Assembly: GCA_030063045.1 (NCBI GenBank)
Contig: JAQSEB010000059.1
Coordinates: forward strand, 1,364,001-1,428,000
Direction of reading: 5' to 3'
DNA length: 64,000 nucleotides
From: Pratylenchus scribneri
Lineage: Eukaryota > Nematoda > Chromadorea > Rhabditida > Pratylenchidae
This document shows positions 1 to 10,749 of this stretch, in pieces. Within the stretch, counting starts at the first letter, position 1. The number at the start of each line of letters is the position of its first letter. A program made the translations under genes and the position numbers. A model generated the notes under the pieces. That model was not told where the DNA came from. It did no database searches and saw only the letters and a program-made list of their open reading frames with translations.

Positions 1-1019
1 TGGCCTAATCCCAATTGCCGGACAATGGATTTTGTCAATTTTATGACCAAAAATATGTTTGGATTTTCATTGTTTTGTGGCATGACCATCGTAATTCATG
101 GGTGATCGAAAACGGGATGAAGCCAAGAGGAAAAATGGGGGTGCATGGATTGGATGGGATAGAGGGAATATTGGGATTGGATTGGATGGCCCAACCCTCT
201 GGCCAATATGAACTCATTTTTGGTTGTTTTGATTGGTTTTGGATTTTGTCAATTTTATGGCCAATTTTTTGGGGTTTTGATGGAAAATGAATAATTAATA
301 ACTTTTCTTTTCATTTTTGGTAGAATTTATTTAGAGAATTTGGAGGATTTTAGTGTGGAAGATGTAATTTTTAGGACTAAATTGATGAAAAAAATACTTA
401 TTTAATTGTGGATTTGAACGCAGTAGAATAATATGTCAAAATGAAAATATTTTCCACATTTTATATTCCCACCAGCAGAATGTTAAAAAATGTTCCAATT
501 TATACTCTCGAAAATAATTCACTGATCATTTAATTCTCATTTCATTGCGCATTCCCCCAATTCTGATGTTTTTGTTGTTTTAGTCAAAAAAATTGGAAAG
601 GGGGAATGAGAATGATGCGATTGGGAAAAATGTCGTCGTCCAATTTTGACGTATTTTCTCGGCGGGGAAATGAACGAATTTTGGGGGCCAATGGGGAAAC
701 ATGTGGGAGGGGAAAATTTGGTGAAAAATGGAAATGGATGGAAATGGAACCGAGACGATTTTGTATTTGGCAAACACTTTTTGGGGTGGAAAGGGACAGT
801 CATTGGTTTAGTAATTGGGGATTGGAATTTTGATGGATGAGATTCGGGTAAAAAACTATTTATATTTTGGATCCAAAAAAGTCGAAAGATCCGTGGGACA
901 CAAATTTGGCCAACCCGGTTAAATCACCCGAATGATTTCATTTAAAACCCAATATTTTTGACATTGAATGGGTTTGGGGGCCAATTCATCATTTCCATTC
1001 CCCCATTTATGGCCATTTG

Positions 1020-1335
1020 GACTTTGCTTTATAACTCATCCTAAACTGAACCGTTTCGAATGTTTTTAATGGGTTTGATAGAGCAATTTATTAACTATTG
1101 AATGATATAAAAATCAATTTAGATTATTTTAAATAGAGAAAGTTATAATATTTTGAATAAAAGTGGGCAAAATTTTAACAAATTAAAAGTTTTTAAATAT
1201 TAAAAAATGTATAAATATATTTTATTAATTAATTTTTATATAAGCTGATAGAGAATTAATTTTATGCTCTATTCAATGATATAAAAAATATTTTAAATTA
1301 TTCATTAATCGCTGATCTATACGCTTTTGACACTA
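1020..1335. repeat. Dispersed repeat F, copy 1
   Basis: About 310 bp starting near CTTTATAACTCATC and ending in TAAGCTGATAGAGAATT plus a short tail. It is clearly similar over its whole length to 51120-51430 inside the Bicaudal-C gene. It has no coding potential; its class is unknown. Confidence 0.7.
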
Positions 1336-1514
1336 AATGGCCTCGCTATTAGACCGAGGCTCAGTAAGTTCTGTGGCCACAATTTGGCCAGCCCGTTTAA
1401 TCATTAAAATGATTTCTCGTATCATTTTCGACATTGAATGAGTTTGGGGGCCAATAATTCATCATTTCCATTACTCCCATTTATGGCCATTTTGCTCCAC
1501 CCATTTCCTCCTTT

Positions 1515-1533
1515 CCCCCCCCCCCCCCCCCCC
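1515..1533. repeat. Poly(C) tract, about 19 nt
   Basis: An uninterrupted C run (G run on the minus strand). Similar runs of about 16 C occur at 5948-5963 and 10303-10318. Confidence 0.9.
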
Positions 1534-3500
1534 TTCCATTTTCCCCTCTAATTGGCGGCCCGAAAAAAGAATAAGAAGAAGGTGAGGGCGGGGGAGTGAG
1601 AGAGGGAGGGAGGTGGATTAGTTAGCTGGAATAATAGTAATTTTTATGGCCACAAAAAGTCACCCGGAAAGATGACAGGCAAAATGATATCAACGATCCG
1701 GGGCCAAATAATAATTAGTTCTTGATGGCCTCCCCCAATTGGGTACAATATTCCTGGAAAAATGAACAATAAGAAATGGAGGAGGAGGCAACGAAAAGGA
1801 ACGGAAATATTTTGGTACACCGGAAAATTGAATATTTGCTGAAAATGAAACAAAAAAAAAAACAAAGATTGAATGGATGGGGGGAGGAGGTCAAAAACAA
1901 TCAACAAAAAATTCTGCATCAATTCTTGAAATTAATTTGTGCGCAATTTTATTCGGCACATTTTTGTGACTTTTGAAAAATGATGGCATCAAACTAAAAT
2001 GACGAATTCATATTTAAATCATTTCTAAATTGGGAATAGAGGACAAATTTGAGCTGGATTAAAATTAAAAGCGAACAAACTTTTTAAGTTGAACATTTTA
2101 GTTTGATGAGAAGGAGGATGGCCAAAGTATTTTAGAGTCAATTTGCACATTCTCCTTTTTATAGGCTAAATTTTGACTCAATCTGCAATTTTGGTTTGCA
2201 AAATTTGGAAGAGATTATTTTTGGAGGGAAAAATGTGAGTGCAAAAATGTAAAGGGGAAGGTGGAAGGGACCAACTCCTCTTTGGAGAGTTCAACTTTTT
2301 AAGCGGATCCGGCTGGCCAAATGACACAAAGCAAAAAGGGAAGGGAGAGCGCGGTAGGCCGAAAGTCGATCTTCTTCTTCCCTCCGGGAAGCACAAATAT
2401 TGTAGAATACAACAAAATGCGCCTCACAAAGTTGAGTTGGCCAACAATCCTTCCTTTGGCCAAGTCCCTGGAATGGTCCAGTGTTTTGTCCCCGCCCTCC
2501 GCCCCCTCACAATCCCCTTTTCCACCTCTTTTTCCCGCATTTCTATTTTCGTCGCTTCCCCTTTTCTATTTTCGGCACCAAACATCCTCCCCCCTTTTCC
2601 TCTTTTTCCTCGCTTGTTCCTTTTCAACATGCTCCCACGCGCATTGGGCTTGAAGGGAAAATGGGAAAAAGGGGAAGCCGCTGACGTGAGCGCCGTCCTC
2701 GGCTCTTGGATGGAAAATGGAAGGGAAAGGGCCAAGCAAACAAAAGGAAAAGGAAGGCACTAAAAAAAAGGGGGAAAGAGGGGGAGGAAAAAATTGAAAG
2801 GGAACGCCGGCGGGGAATATTGGCCTTGGCGGGGGATGCCCCCACCATCCGGGCCAATGGCCATTTTTGTGCCAGCCAAACAAAAAGTTGCCAATTTTGG
2901 GTTGTGTGACTCTTTTTAAAAGTGAATGGCAATGAAGGAGGGAGGCAATGTTCAATTTTGGCATTTCCCCTACCCCTCTTTCTTTTGGCCAATTCTCCCA
3001 AATTGCCCCTTTTTTCATAGCGTCAACCTTTCATCAAAGTCCCTTCCCTTTAAAATTACGGAAATATTTGTGGTTTCCTTTTCACAATGTAAAAATTATT
3101 TGAGTGGCTGGCAAAAAATGGCCACAATTCTTTGGCCAAAGAAAACAAAACACAAACAAAAAAAGTAAAATAATTGGCACCTGATGAATGTTGGGGAGAA
3201 AGCAGACAGTAAATTGGCTACTTGGAATTGAAAGTAATGGAGAGGAAATATTTTGTGCCTATGGGAAAATTGAGGAACGGGAAAGAATTCAAATTAGTTC
3301 AAAAATCACTGATTAAACATTCTTAAATATTTTTATTAATTAAAAAAGGCCATAAAAATGTATTAATTTTTAATTGGAAATAAAATAAAATAATTTTAAC
3401 AAAATCTAATCGTAGAATTTTAATGAATGTAGAAATGGGGATAGCCAATATTTTAAGCCTTTTTAAACTTTTGAGTTAAATTAAGTTTCCAATATGCGGT

Positions 3501-4220
3501 ATTAAATGTTTGGGGCAAAAAAATTAAATGTTTGGGGCAAATAAAATGTTTGGGGCAATTAAAATGTTTGGGGCAATTAAAATGTTTGGGGCAAATAAAA
3601 TGTTTGGGGCAATTAAAATGTTTGGGGCAAATAAAATGTTTGGGGCGAATAAAATGTTTGGGGCAAATAAAATGTTTGGGGAAATTAAAATGTTTGGGGC
3701 AAATAAAATGTTTGGGGCGAATAAAATGTTTGGGGCAAATAAAATGTTTGGGGAAATTAAAATGTTTGGGGCAAATAAAATGTTTGGGGCGAATAAAATG
3801 TTTGGGGCAATTAAAATGTTTGGGGCAATTAAAATGTTTGGGGCAAATAAAATGTTTGGGGCAATTAAAATGTTTGGGGCAAATAAAATGTTTGGGGCAA
3901 TTAAAATGTTTGGGGCAATTAAAATGTTTGGGGCAAATAAAATGTTTGGGGCGAATAAAATGTTTGGGGCGAATAAAATGTTTGGGGCAAATAAAATGTT
4001 TGGGGAAATTAAAATGTTTGGGGCAAATAAAATGTTTGGGGCGAATAAAATGTTTGGGGCAATTAAAATGTTTGGGGCAATTAAAATGTTTGGGGCAAAT
4101 AAAATGTTTGGGGCAATTAAAATGTTTGGGGCAAATAAAATGTTTGGGGCAAACAAAACAGACGGGATTATGTTTGGGGTAAACAAAACAGGCGGAATTA
4201 AAATGTTTGGAGGCAAATAG
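3501..4220. repeat. 18-bp minisatellite S1 array, about 38 units
   Basis: Tandem copies of an 18-bp unit around AAAATGTTTGGGGC. Variants differ in the 4-5 bases before AAAATG (CAAAT, CAATT, CGAAT, GAAATT). Because 18 is a multiple of 3, both strands are open for 230 codons, but the translation is pure repeat. The variant order partly repeats with a period of about 14 units, suggesting block duplication. The right end runs into GGCGGAATTAATCTAACCGG, which resembles minisatellites S3 and S4. A second array of the same unit lies at about 48130-48490. Confidence 0.95.
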
Positions 4221-7200
4221 GCGGAATTAATCTAACCGGAAAACAATTTATTTGCAGATAAATGATAAATCACTGCAGGACTATTTTTAAATATTTGTTT
4301 TGAATTGTCATTGTCTTTGATAAAGCCAATCATTTTTCATATAAAATGAACAAATATCATTTTTGTCAAACATTTTTATATTTCATTGAAATGAATATGG
4401 CCACCCAAATGTTTTGATATTTTTACTTATTTTTTATTGTTTGCTATTTTCATTCATTTCCATATTTACATTTTCCGGTGGTTTGCCTCAATTTCATTCC
4501 ATTTCTTTTGGGGTTTCCATTTTTGCCCTCTCCATTCCCATCATTTCCTCCCTAAAATATTCCCACCTAATCCACCGTCATCCAAACTTTTTTTTTTCAT
4601 TCCCACCCACATTCCTCCTACACTAATATTCATTCAGCTCATTTCCAAATTGGTCACTAAATTCCTCATTTCCAAGCCAATTATTTTCAACCCGTTTTAT
4701 GGCCAATTATTGCCATTTTAATTCCTTTATTCTCTCTGGGATGAGGCCTAATCTGCTTCTGCTGGCCCCCGCAAAAAATTTTTTTTCTCCAAATTAACTT
4801 CCACCAATTTCCCCCCATTCCAATTCTGTGCTTAATTTCCTCCCCCACCAAATCCAAAAATGAATGCGGGAATTGTTGGAACCAAATAGAGGGTGGAATG
4901 AAATGAAAATGCCATTTTTGAAAAAATGAGGGAGGATTAATGGTTTATGGATGGATTTGTATTTTGTAGGTGGCAAAGGAAATATTAGCGATAATTATTT
5001 TATTATGAATGATTATTGAATAAGAGGAATGAATTGGAGCGAGGGTGGAATATGGAAAACGGTAGGAAATCCGCTGTTTTTTTTTTGAAATGAATTGAGT
5101 GAACTTTTATAAAAATTGGGCGCAAAATTTTCAAATTGGTTACTAGTATTTAATTTGCCGAAAAAAGATTATTAAATTTGCCGCAAATTTTTGTATCGAA
5201 AAAAAATCTTTTTGTTTGAGGTCATATAACCTGGCAAAAAATTGATATGTGCCAAAAGCTAAGTCCTAATCTTAATCTAAATCCTATTAAATCCTAAACT
5301 TTTGTTATGGCCAAGTTAAATGGCCTCAAAGAAATTATTTTTCGATGAGAACAATTTTCGGTAAATTAAATATTTTCTCTCCAAATTAAATATTTCCTTT
5401 TTCAAATTGCTGATATATTTGTTGCAAAATAAGTGTTATAATTCGCTTTCCATAATTTTAATCTTGATAGTAATCAAAAAATTGTTGGGTCAATTTTTAT
5501 GATTTCCGCAAGGAAAAAATGGAAATAAATTGGTTTTTGGTGAGGTCCATCATTTTCTGAATTTCGCTCAATCATTTTTGCCCATAATTTTCCCATTTTA
5601 ACCTTTTTGATGCAAAAAAGATGGATTGGAAAGTGAAATTTGGAGTAACCGATGAAAATATTAAATTAAATTAAATTTGACATTTTCATTTTTATTCCCT
5701 TTTTCAACGAATTTATTTTCAGCCGGTGGCACACAAATTTTGGGGCGCAGAATCCGGAAGAAGTGGTTGAAAATGAGCAGAAAGGAAATGAAAGCGGGCA
5801 TTGGCATTCCTTTCACCTCGTTTTCCCTTTTTTGCGCAAAAATGAAGGTGGAGAAGCCAATCGGCGCTAATCTAGTCGAAACGAAAGCGGATAAATTGTG
5901 AAGGAAAAGGAATGGAACTGATCTTTGTCTTCAATCCCCCTCCTCCACCCCCCCCCCCCCCCCAAAAAAAATAAAAAAAGATTTGGTCGGTATGAAAAAT
6001 ATTTTGTGTTACGGAATTTAGAAAGTGGGATTTATGTCCAATCATTTGTGAAGATCAATGTCAAAATAATGGCATTGAAATCATCATCATGGGGGATTTT
6101 GATGTACCGCGCAATATGACGTATCAAATTGAGCCAAAATCACCTTTTAACGATGATGACGTGAAAATGGCCTAACTAATAAAGTGGATCAATGGCCAAA
6201 AATATGGATAGGGTGGGTTGCAAAGAGATAATAAAATTTTAGGGGAAATGACGAAATTGATGCGATGACGCGCAATTTGGGCCAAAAAATTTGGAGGGGG
6301 AAGGAAGGAATTGGGGGGAAATTGGAATTCGGCCGATTGACTTTCATCGCATCAAATTGTTTGTTGCACCTTTTCATTGTTTTCACAAAAATTCATTTAT
6401 TACTGATGAATTGATGATGCTGATCAACAACCTTCCCCTTATTATTCCCTCTTTCACCCAATTTTCTCGCTATTTTTCGACTTTTTTCCATCAATTTCCC
6501 GTTATGTTTGTGTTTTGTTCTCCTACCAAAAATATTTCCCAAAAATAATCAACAACTCCAATGTGTCAAAATTTGCGTGGGCGCGCGAAGAAAAACGCCA
6601 AAGGGCAACAAAAATCCTCCTCAATTTCCCTTTCAGCTGAATTAAAAAATCACAAAATCATCTGATGAATTTCCTCTGGGCTTCGGCGGGAATTCCCCCA
6701 CCCAAAGGTCCATCAATCATCCATCTTTATTGGGAAGGGAAATAATAATAATTTGGGACAATTGATGAAAGTCAGCCGATTGGACTTTTTTTTTGTCACA
6801 TTTTGAAACAATTTTTGAACAATGAAATTCAACTGGAACCGCCAACGGCAAAAAAAGGCCAATAAAAATTGCGCATTCTTCCAATGTTGGGCCAATAAAT
6901 ATTTCAACCTATTCCGAAAAAATGGGCCAAATTATGGCCAATTTATCATTTTTGACCTGCTTTCTTCCTTTTTTGTTGGATGCCAAATAATTCTACATTG
7001 GAAGGAATTTTTCGCTATTTTTCGGTTGTAAAGTTTAAATTTTGGCCATCATCAATTTGTCAAAAAACGGGAATCAAATCATCGACTAGGCAGCAGCCAA
7101 TTTGGCCACAAAAATGAGGAAACTTATGGGAAAAAAAGAATTTAATTAAATTAATTAATTCGAATTTTGATCAAATTTTAATAGGTTGAAATTGGTTCAT

Positions 7201-7600
7201 TTTAAATTAATAAGCTCATTAAGGAAGCATTCGAAAATTTAAATTGTAAAAAAGAATTGCCTCAAATTTTGAATAAATTTTAATTGCAAAAATGTTCATT
7301 ATTAAAAATCATTCATTAACTAAATAATTCATATATCACATTATATTTTCCATTCATTCAATCAGCAATTTTCTATTAATTAATTACCTATCTCCTCTAT
7401 CCATTTCAATTCATTTATCACATCAATGCCGTTGAAATGGTCAAATGTTGAAATGTGTTTAGGAGAATGCTTGTTGAAGCATTGAACATGTGAAAATATG
7501 TTAATCCAATAGATTTACAAAAATTTGAAGGACATTGATGAGGGAATTTATTAATGTTTATATTTAAATTATTACAAAATATGGAAAGTTGAAATAGGAC
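4221..7600. other. Non-coding AT-rich region
   Basis: No convincing coding exons. It contains a poly(C) tract at 5948-5963 and a repeat-E-like segment near 5215-5400, with GGCCAAGTTAAATGGCCTC, recurring near 21060. An exon-like stretch after a TTTTCAG at about 5720 could not be tied to a gene. Confidence 0.55.
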
Positions 7601-7619
7601 AATTTTATGGCATCGATTG

Positions 7620-8260
7620 AGTACCTGGACTCATTATTTTGGCCATATCTCGTCGACAAGGAAGCAACCAATTTTGTAAGACAATATGACATTTGAAAGT
7701 ACTAAATGTCCTCTTAAAAGTGGCTTTCTAATTTTTTAAAAATATCAAAACAATTTGTAAAATAAGTAAATTTTCCTCAACAAATTAGTGTTTATTTAAA
7801 CTCAAATAGATATAAATTTTTTAAAGCTTATTTATGCATTCGCAGCAAAGCAAAGGGAAAAGAAGGAAAAGTCCCTCAGTCAGTCAGTTTCCATTTTCCA
7901 ATACCAAAATCTGAAGTACAGTATTCTCTCTTCTTTTATTTGGCTTCAGGGAATGAGTGATTTGTATTCCCTTCATCCATTTATGAATACCGCCGATTGT
8001 GTAGTTGCCTCTATTTTTGGCCCTTATCTCAACAAAGAATTAATCAATTTGGAAAGGCAATATACCATTTGAAAGCCCTAACTCAGCCCTAATTCTCTTC
8101 ACAATTAGGCCATTTTAAATATTATAAATTTATGCCTTTAAAAGTTACAAATTTTTGATTGTAAAATATACTCGATTTTCTGGAGAAAAAGCCACTTTCT
8201 TCCCTGTTTTAATTTTCAGAAAAATTAAGTCACTTTTGAGAAGAGAGTTAGGGCTTTAAT
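7620..8260. repeat. Dispersed palindromic repeat B, decayed copies
   Basis: Two degraded copies of the family marked by a GGCCATATCTC-like end, GGAAGGCAATAT, CATTTGAAAGC and AAAAGTGGC, with inverted counterparts at the other end. Better copies are at 11688-11966, 45380-45680, 53048-53350 and 63474-63945. Confidence 0.65.
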
Positions 8261-8667
8261 TAAAAATATAAAAATTAGCTTTTTTTTCATTCCATCATTC
8301 CCAAAAATTTATCCAATTCCCAATAGGATGATTCATCTCATATGAATTCTGTTCATTCACATTCCCACAGCCATCATCATTTTATTAATTTCAATTAAAT
8401 TCATTGCGAATGATGTGCGTGGCCCAAATAACTATTAGCACTGGTCCATTTAGCCGATTGCCACCCATCCATCCATCCATTCAATAATTTTCATTCAATC
8501 AATGTTCATTTCATCATTTTGGCTAATTCTTTTAATTTTTAAATTTTTAAACCCACATTAATTTATTTTCCAATGCCTTTTTATTATCCTCAAAGTCCCT
8601 AAAATAACACAAACTTTTCACTCCCTTTCAGACACCATTACTAACTTTCAAGTTGTGAACAACAATA

Positions 8668-9796
8668 ATGTCTTCGTCGGATTCCAATCATTCTGATTCA
8701 GAGCGGCACCGTGCCGAGGAGGTAAAAACCATTTTGAAATTTTTATAATTTTTCCATATTTTTCCAGGAGCGCCGTGCAGCTGAGCAACGGGCTGCCGAG
8801 GAGGAAAGGCGCTACGAAGAGGAACGGCGACGGCGCGCCGAGGAAGTATAAATTTTTTTCGGCATTTTCTTTATTTTTTAAATATTTTTTTTTCCAGATA
8901 CGTCGCCGCCGAGCAGAGCGCCGCGCAGAGGAGGAGCGGCGCGCCGAGGAGGTATAAATCTTTTTCAGCATTTTTCTTTATTTTTTGTATATTTTTCCAG
9001 GATCGTCGCCGCCGAGCTGAAGAACGCCGCGCAGAGGAGGAGGTGAATTTTTTTTGTTACTACCGATTTAGGGAATAAACCTCTCCCTTAAAGGGTAGAG
9101 GGCCTTTAGCAAGCCAATTTTGGGAATCTATACTTCTTGAATTCATACAGATTCTAATTCTAGAACCGATTCAGCATGGTTGATTTGGTCTTAAAATTTC
9201 CAAACCAGTCTAAGCATGTTTTAGAAACTGAAAGGTTGTTTAAACCAAAAACGGTTTTTTGATTTAGTAACTTTTGCCTACATCTTAATACCTGTGTGAA
9301 ATTGAAATATGACAGACTAAATTGATCATGCCTAGTCGAATGAGCCTATTTTAGAATCATTTGATTAGCCGGTTAAGTCGAAATTACAAAAATCGGCCGG
9401 AAAGACCTGAGCATTTTCCAGGAAAGACCAATTTACGAAATCGATAGGGTCCAACTCCTTAATTTTTGTTGGGCATTTTTGAACAAATTATAGCAGATTT
9501 TGAATATTTTTATGGAACTAAGTATAAGAAAATGCGATAAAAAATTCTTTTGAACTTTAATCTGCCCTGAGCTATGGATGGCTCCTCAAAATCGAGAATG
9601 GGAATTTTAGAGGGTGGAATATTTAAATTGATCATTCCATTTATTAGCCAAGCATTTTTATCTATTCCCTATTTAGCGTCACCGTGAGGAGGCTCGTCAA
9701 ATCCGTATCCAGCAGTTGGAATTGGAACGTGAAAGGGCCAACATGGAGAAGCGCCGGTGGAATTGGTTGCGCCGCCACGGCGGAGGACAGCAATGA
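8668..9796 (+). CDS. Small Arg/Glu-rich coiled-coil protein built from near-duplicate mini-exons
   Basis: The five-exon model is 8668-8721, 8768-8845, 8898-8951, 9001-9042 and 9677-9796, giving 115 aa. All junctions are GT-AG and phase 0. The protein starts MSSSDSNHSDSERHRAEE, then repeats an (E/D/I)RRRRAEERRAEE-type unit through exons 2-4, and ends in a lysine-poor basic tail WNWLRRHGGGQQ. It should form a highly charged helix. There is no signal peptide or recognised domain. Exons 2-4 each start after a nearly identical short intron (GTATAAAT to TTTCCAG), so tandem exon duplication is visible at DNA level. Function unknown; such sequence is low complexity, so similarity searches would mislead. 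The start is the first ATG after a short open leader. Confidence 0.75.
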
Positions 9797-10100
9797 AGTG
9801 CAGAAGAAAGGATGGAAGAAGGCACGGATGCCAAAAATTTTTGAAGGAATAAAACGTAAATTTTCAACATTTTTTCGGATTATTTAATTTCAAAAAATTG
9901 ATTAAATATTTATTTCCTTCCAATTGATAAATGAGAATTTGTTGAATTATATTTGAGGGGAAAAAGAATAATTTATTAAAAAAGAGAATATGTTGGGTGG
10001 TCATAAATTGTGTTTTTTAAATATTCAAATTATTTAATGCTTTTTGTTGATCATCGCTGGGTAAACTTCTTGAGCCAATTCGCATCCATTTGTATTCTGC

Positions 10101-10200
10101 GTTAGCCAAGATGGCTGTGCCCAATTGGTTTGCCCCCCAGGGTCAAAAGCTGCTTCAATATCGAATTCTGTGTCCCATCGAGTGGCATGAATTGTGCCTA
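10101..10200 (+). pseudogene. Relic of an EB-type cysteine-rich exon
   Basis: About 100 bp is nearly identical to 46017-46116, inside exon 2 of the cysteine-rich secreted gene further right. Shared stretches include GCCCAATTGGTTTGCCCCC and TGTGTCCCATCGAGTGGCA. Small insertions and substitutions, including an extra C and an extra A, break the frame, and no flanking exon structure is present. This is a non-functional duplicated fragment. Confidence 0.8.
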
Positions 10201-10302
10201 TTATTAATTATTACTTAAAAACGGCGATAAGTTTGGCTGTCTCGTTGAGTTATGGCCAAAAGACATCAGGACTCAAATTTTTCTCTACGGATAGAAATTT
10301 TG

Positions 10303-10318
10303 CCCCCCCCCCCCCCCC
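10303..10318. repeat. Poly(C) tract, about 16 nt
   Basis: An uninterrupted C run, the third in the first 11 kb. Confidence 0.9.
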
Positions 10319-10749
10319 ATTACCTTATCAGCAAGGAAATAATTAATTTTGTTGATTTTTGTGGAAATTATATGGAAAGGGACATCATCGATTTTTCATT
10401 AACCCCTACCCTAAAAAAGGTGTTTACCACAATAAAACATCCATATTATAAATGAATATTTTATTAAGCCTTGAAAACAGATTCAAAAGAAATGCCTTTT
10501 GGCTAATTCACTTTCATTTAAGACAATAGTTTAGACATATTCCATTTAGCTTGGGGAACGTCAACATCCAATTTTGCACATTTCAAATTGGATACTTTTA
10601 AAATTATTCAAATTATTAAGAAATAGTCCACATTGGCTTTGTTTTGTTCTGATTTTGTTTCTTTTATTTTTAATAAAATGCCTTTAAAATTGATCATATT
10701 ACTAAGGAATACCCATTGATAATTATTAATTTATTAGAATAATTCTCCA

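Larger units (their letters stand above)
1..3500. other. Non-coding AT-rich region
   Basis: I see no supported gene here. Open frames are short and lack splice-flanked coding structure. The stretch holds one copy of dispersed repeat F (about 1020-1335), a poly(C) run, and a block at about 2240-2900 that switches from pyrimidine-rich to purine-rich. It could be intron or flank of a gene beyond the left edge. Confidence 0.6.

Noticed and set aside
2239..3018. Long overlapping open frames on both strands
   Set aside because: They arise from purine/pyrimidine-skewed DNA; translations are low complexity with no domain, splice context or signal peptide.
3524..4220. 230-codon frames on both strands
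   Set aside because: Pure products of the 18-bp repeat, whose unit is a multiple of three.
5723..5864. Exon-like stretch after TTTTCAG with a good donor
   Set aside because: The translation has no recognisable feature and no partner exons were found nearby.
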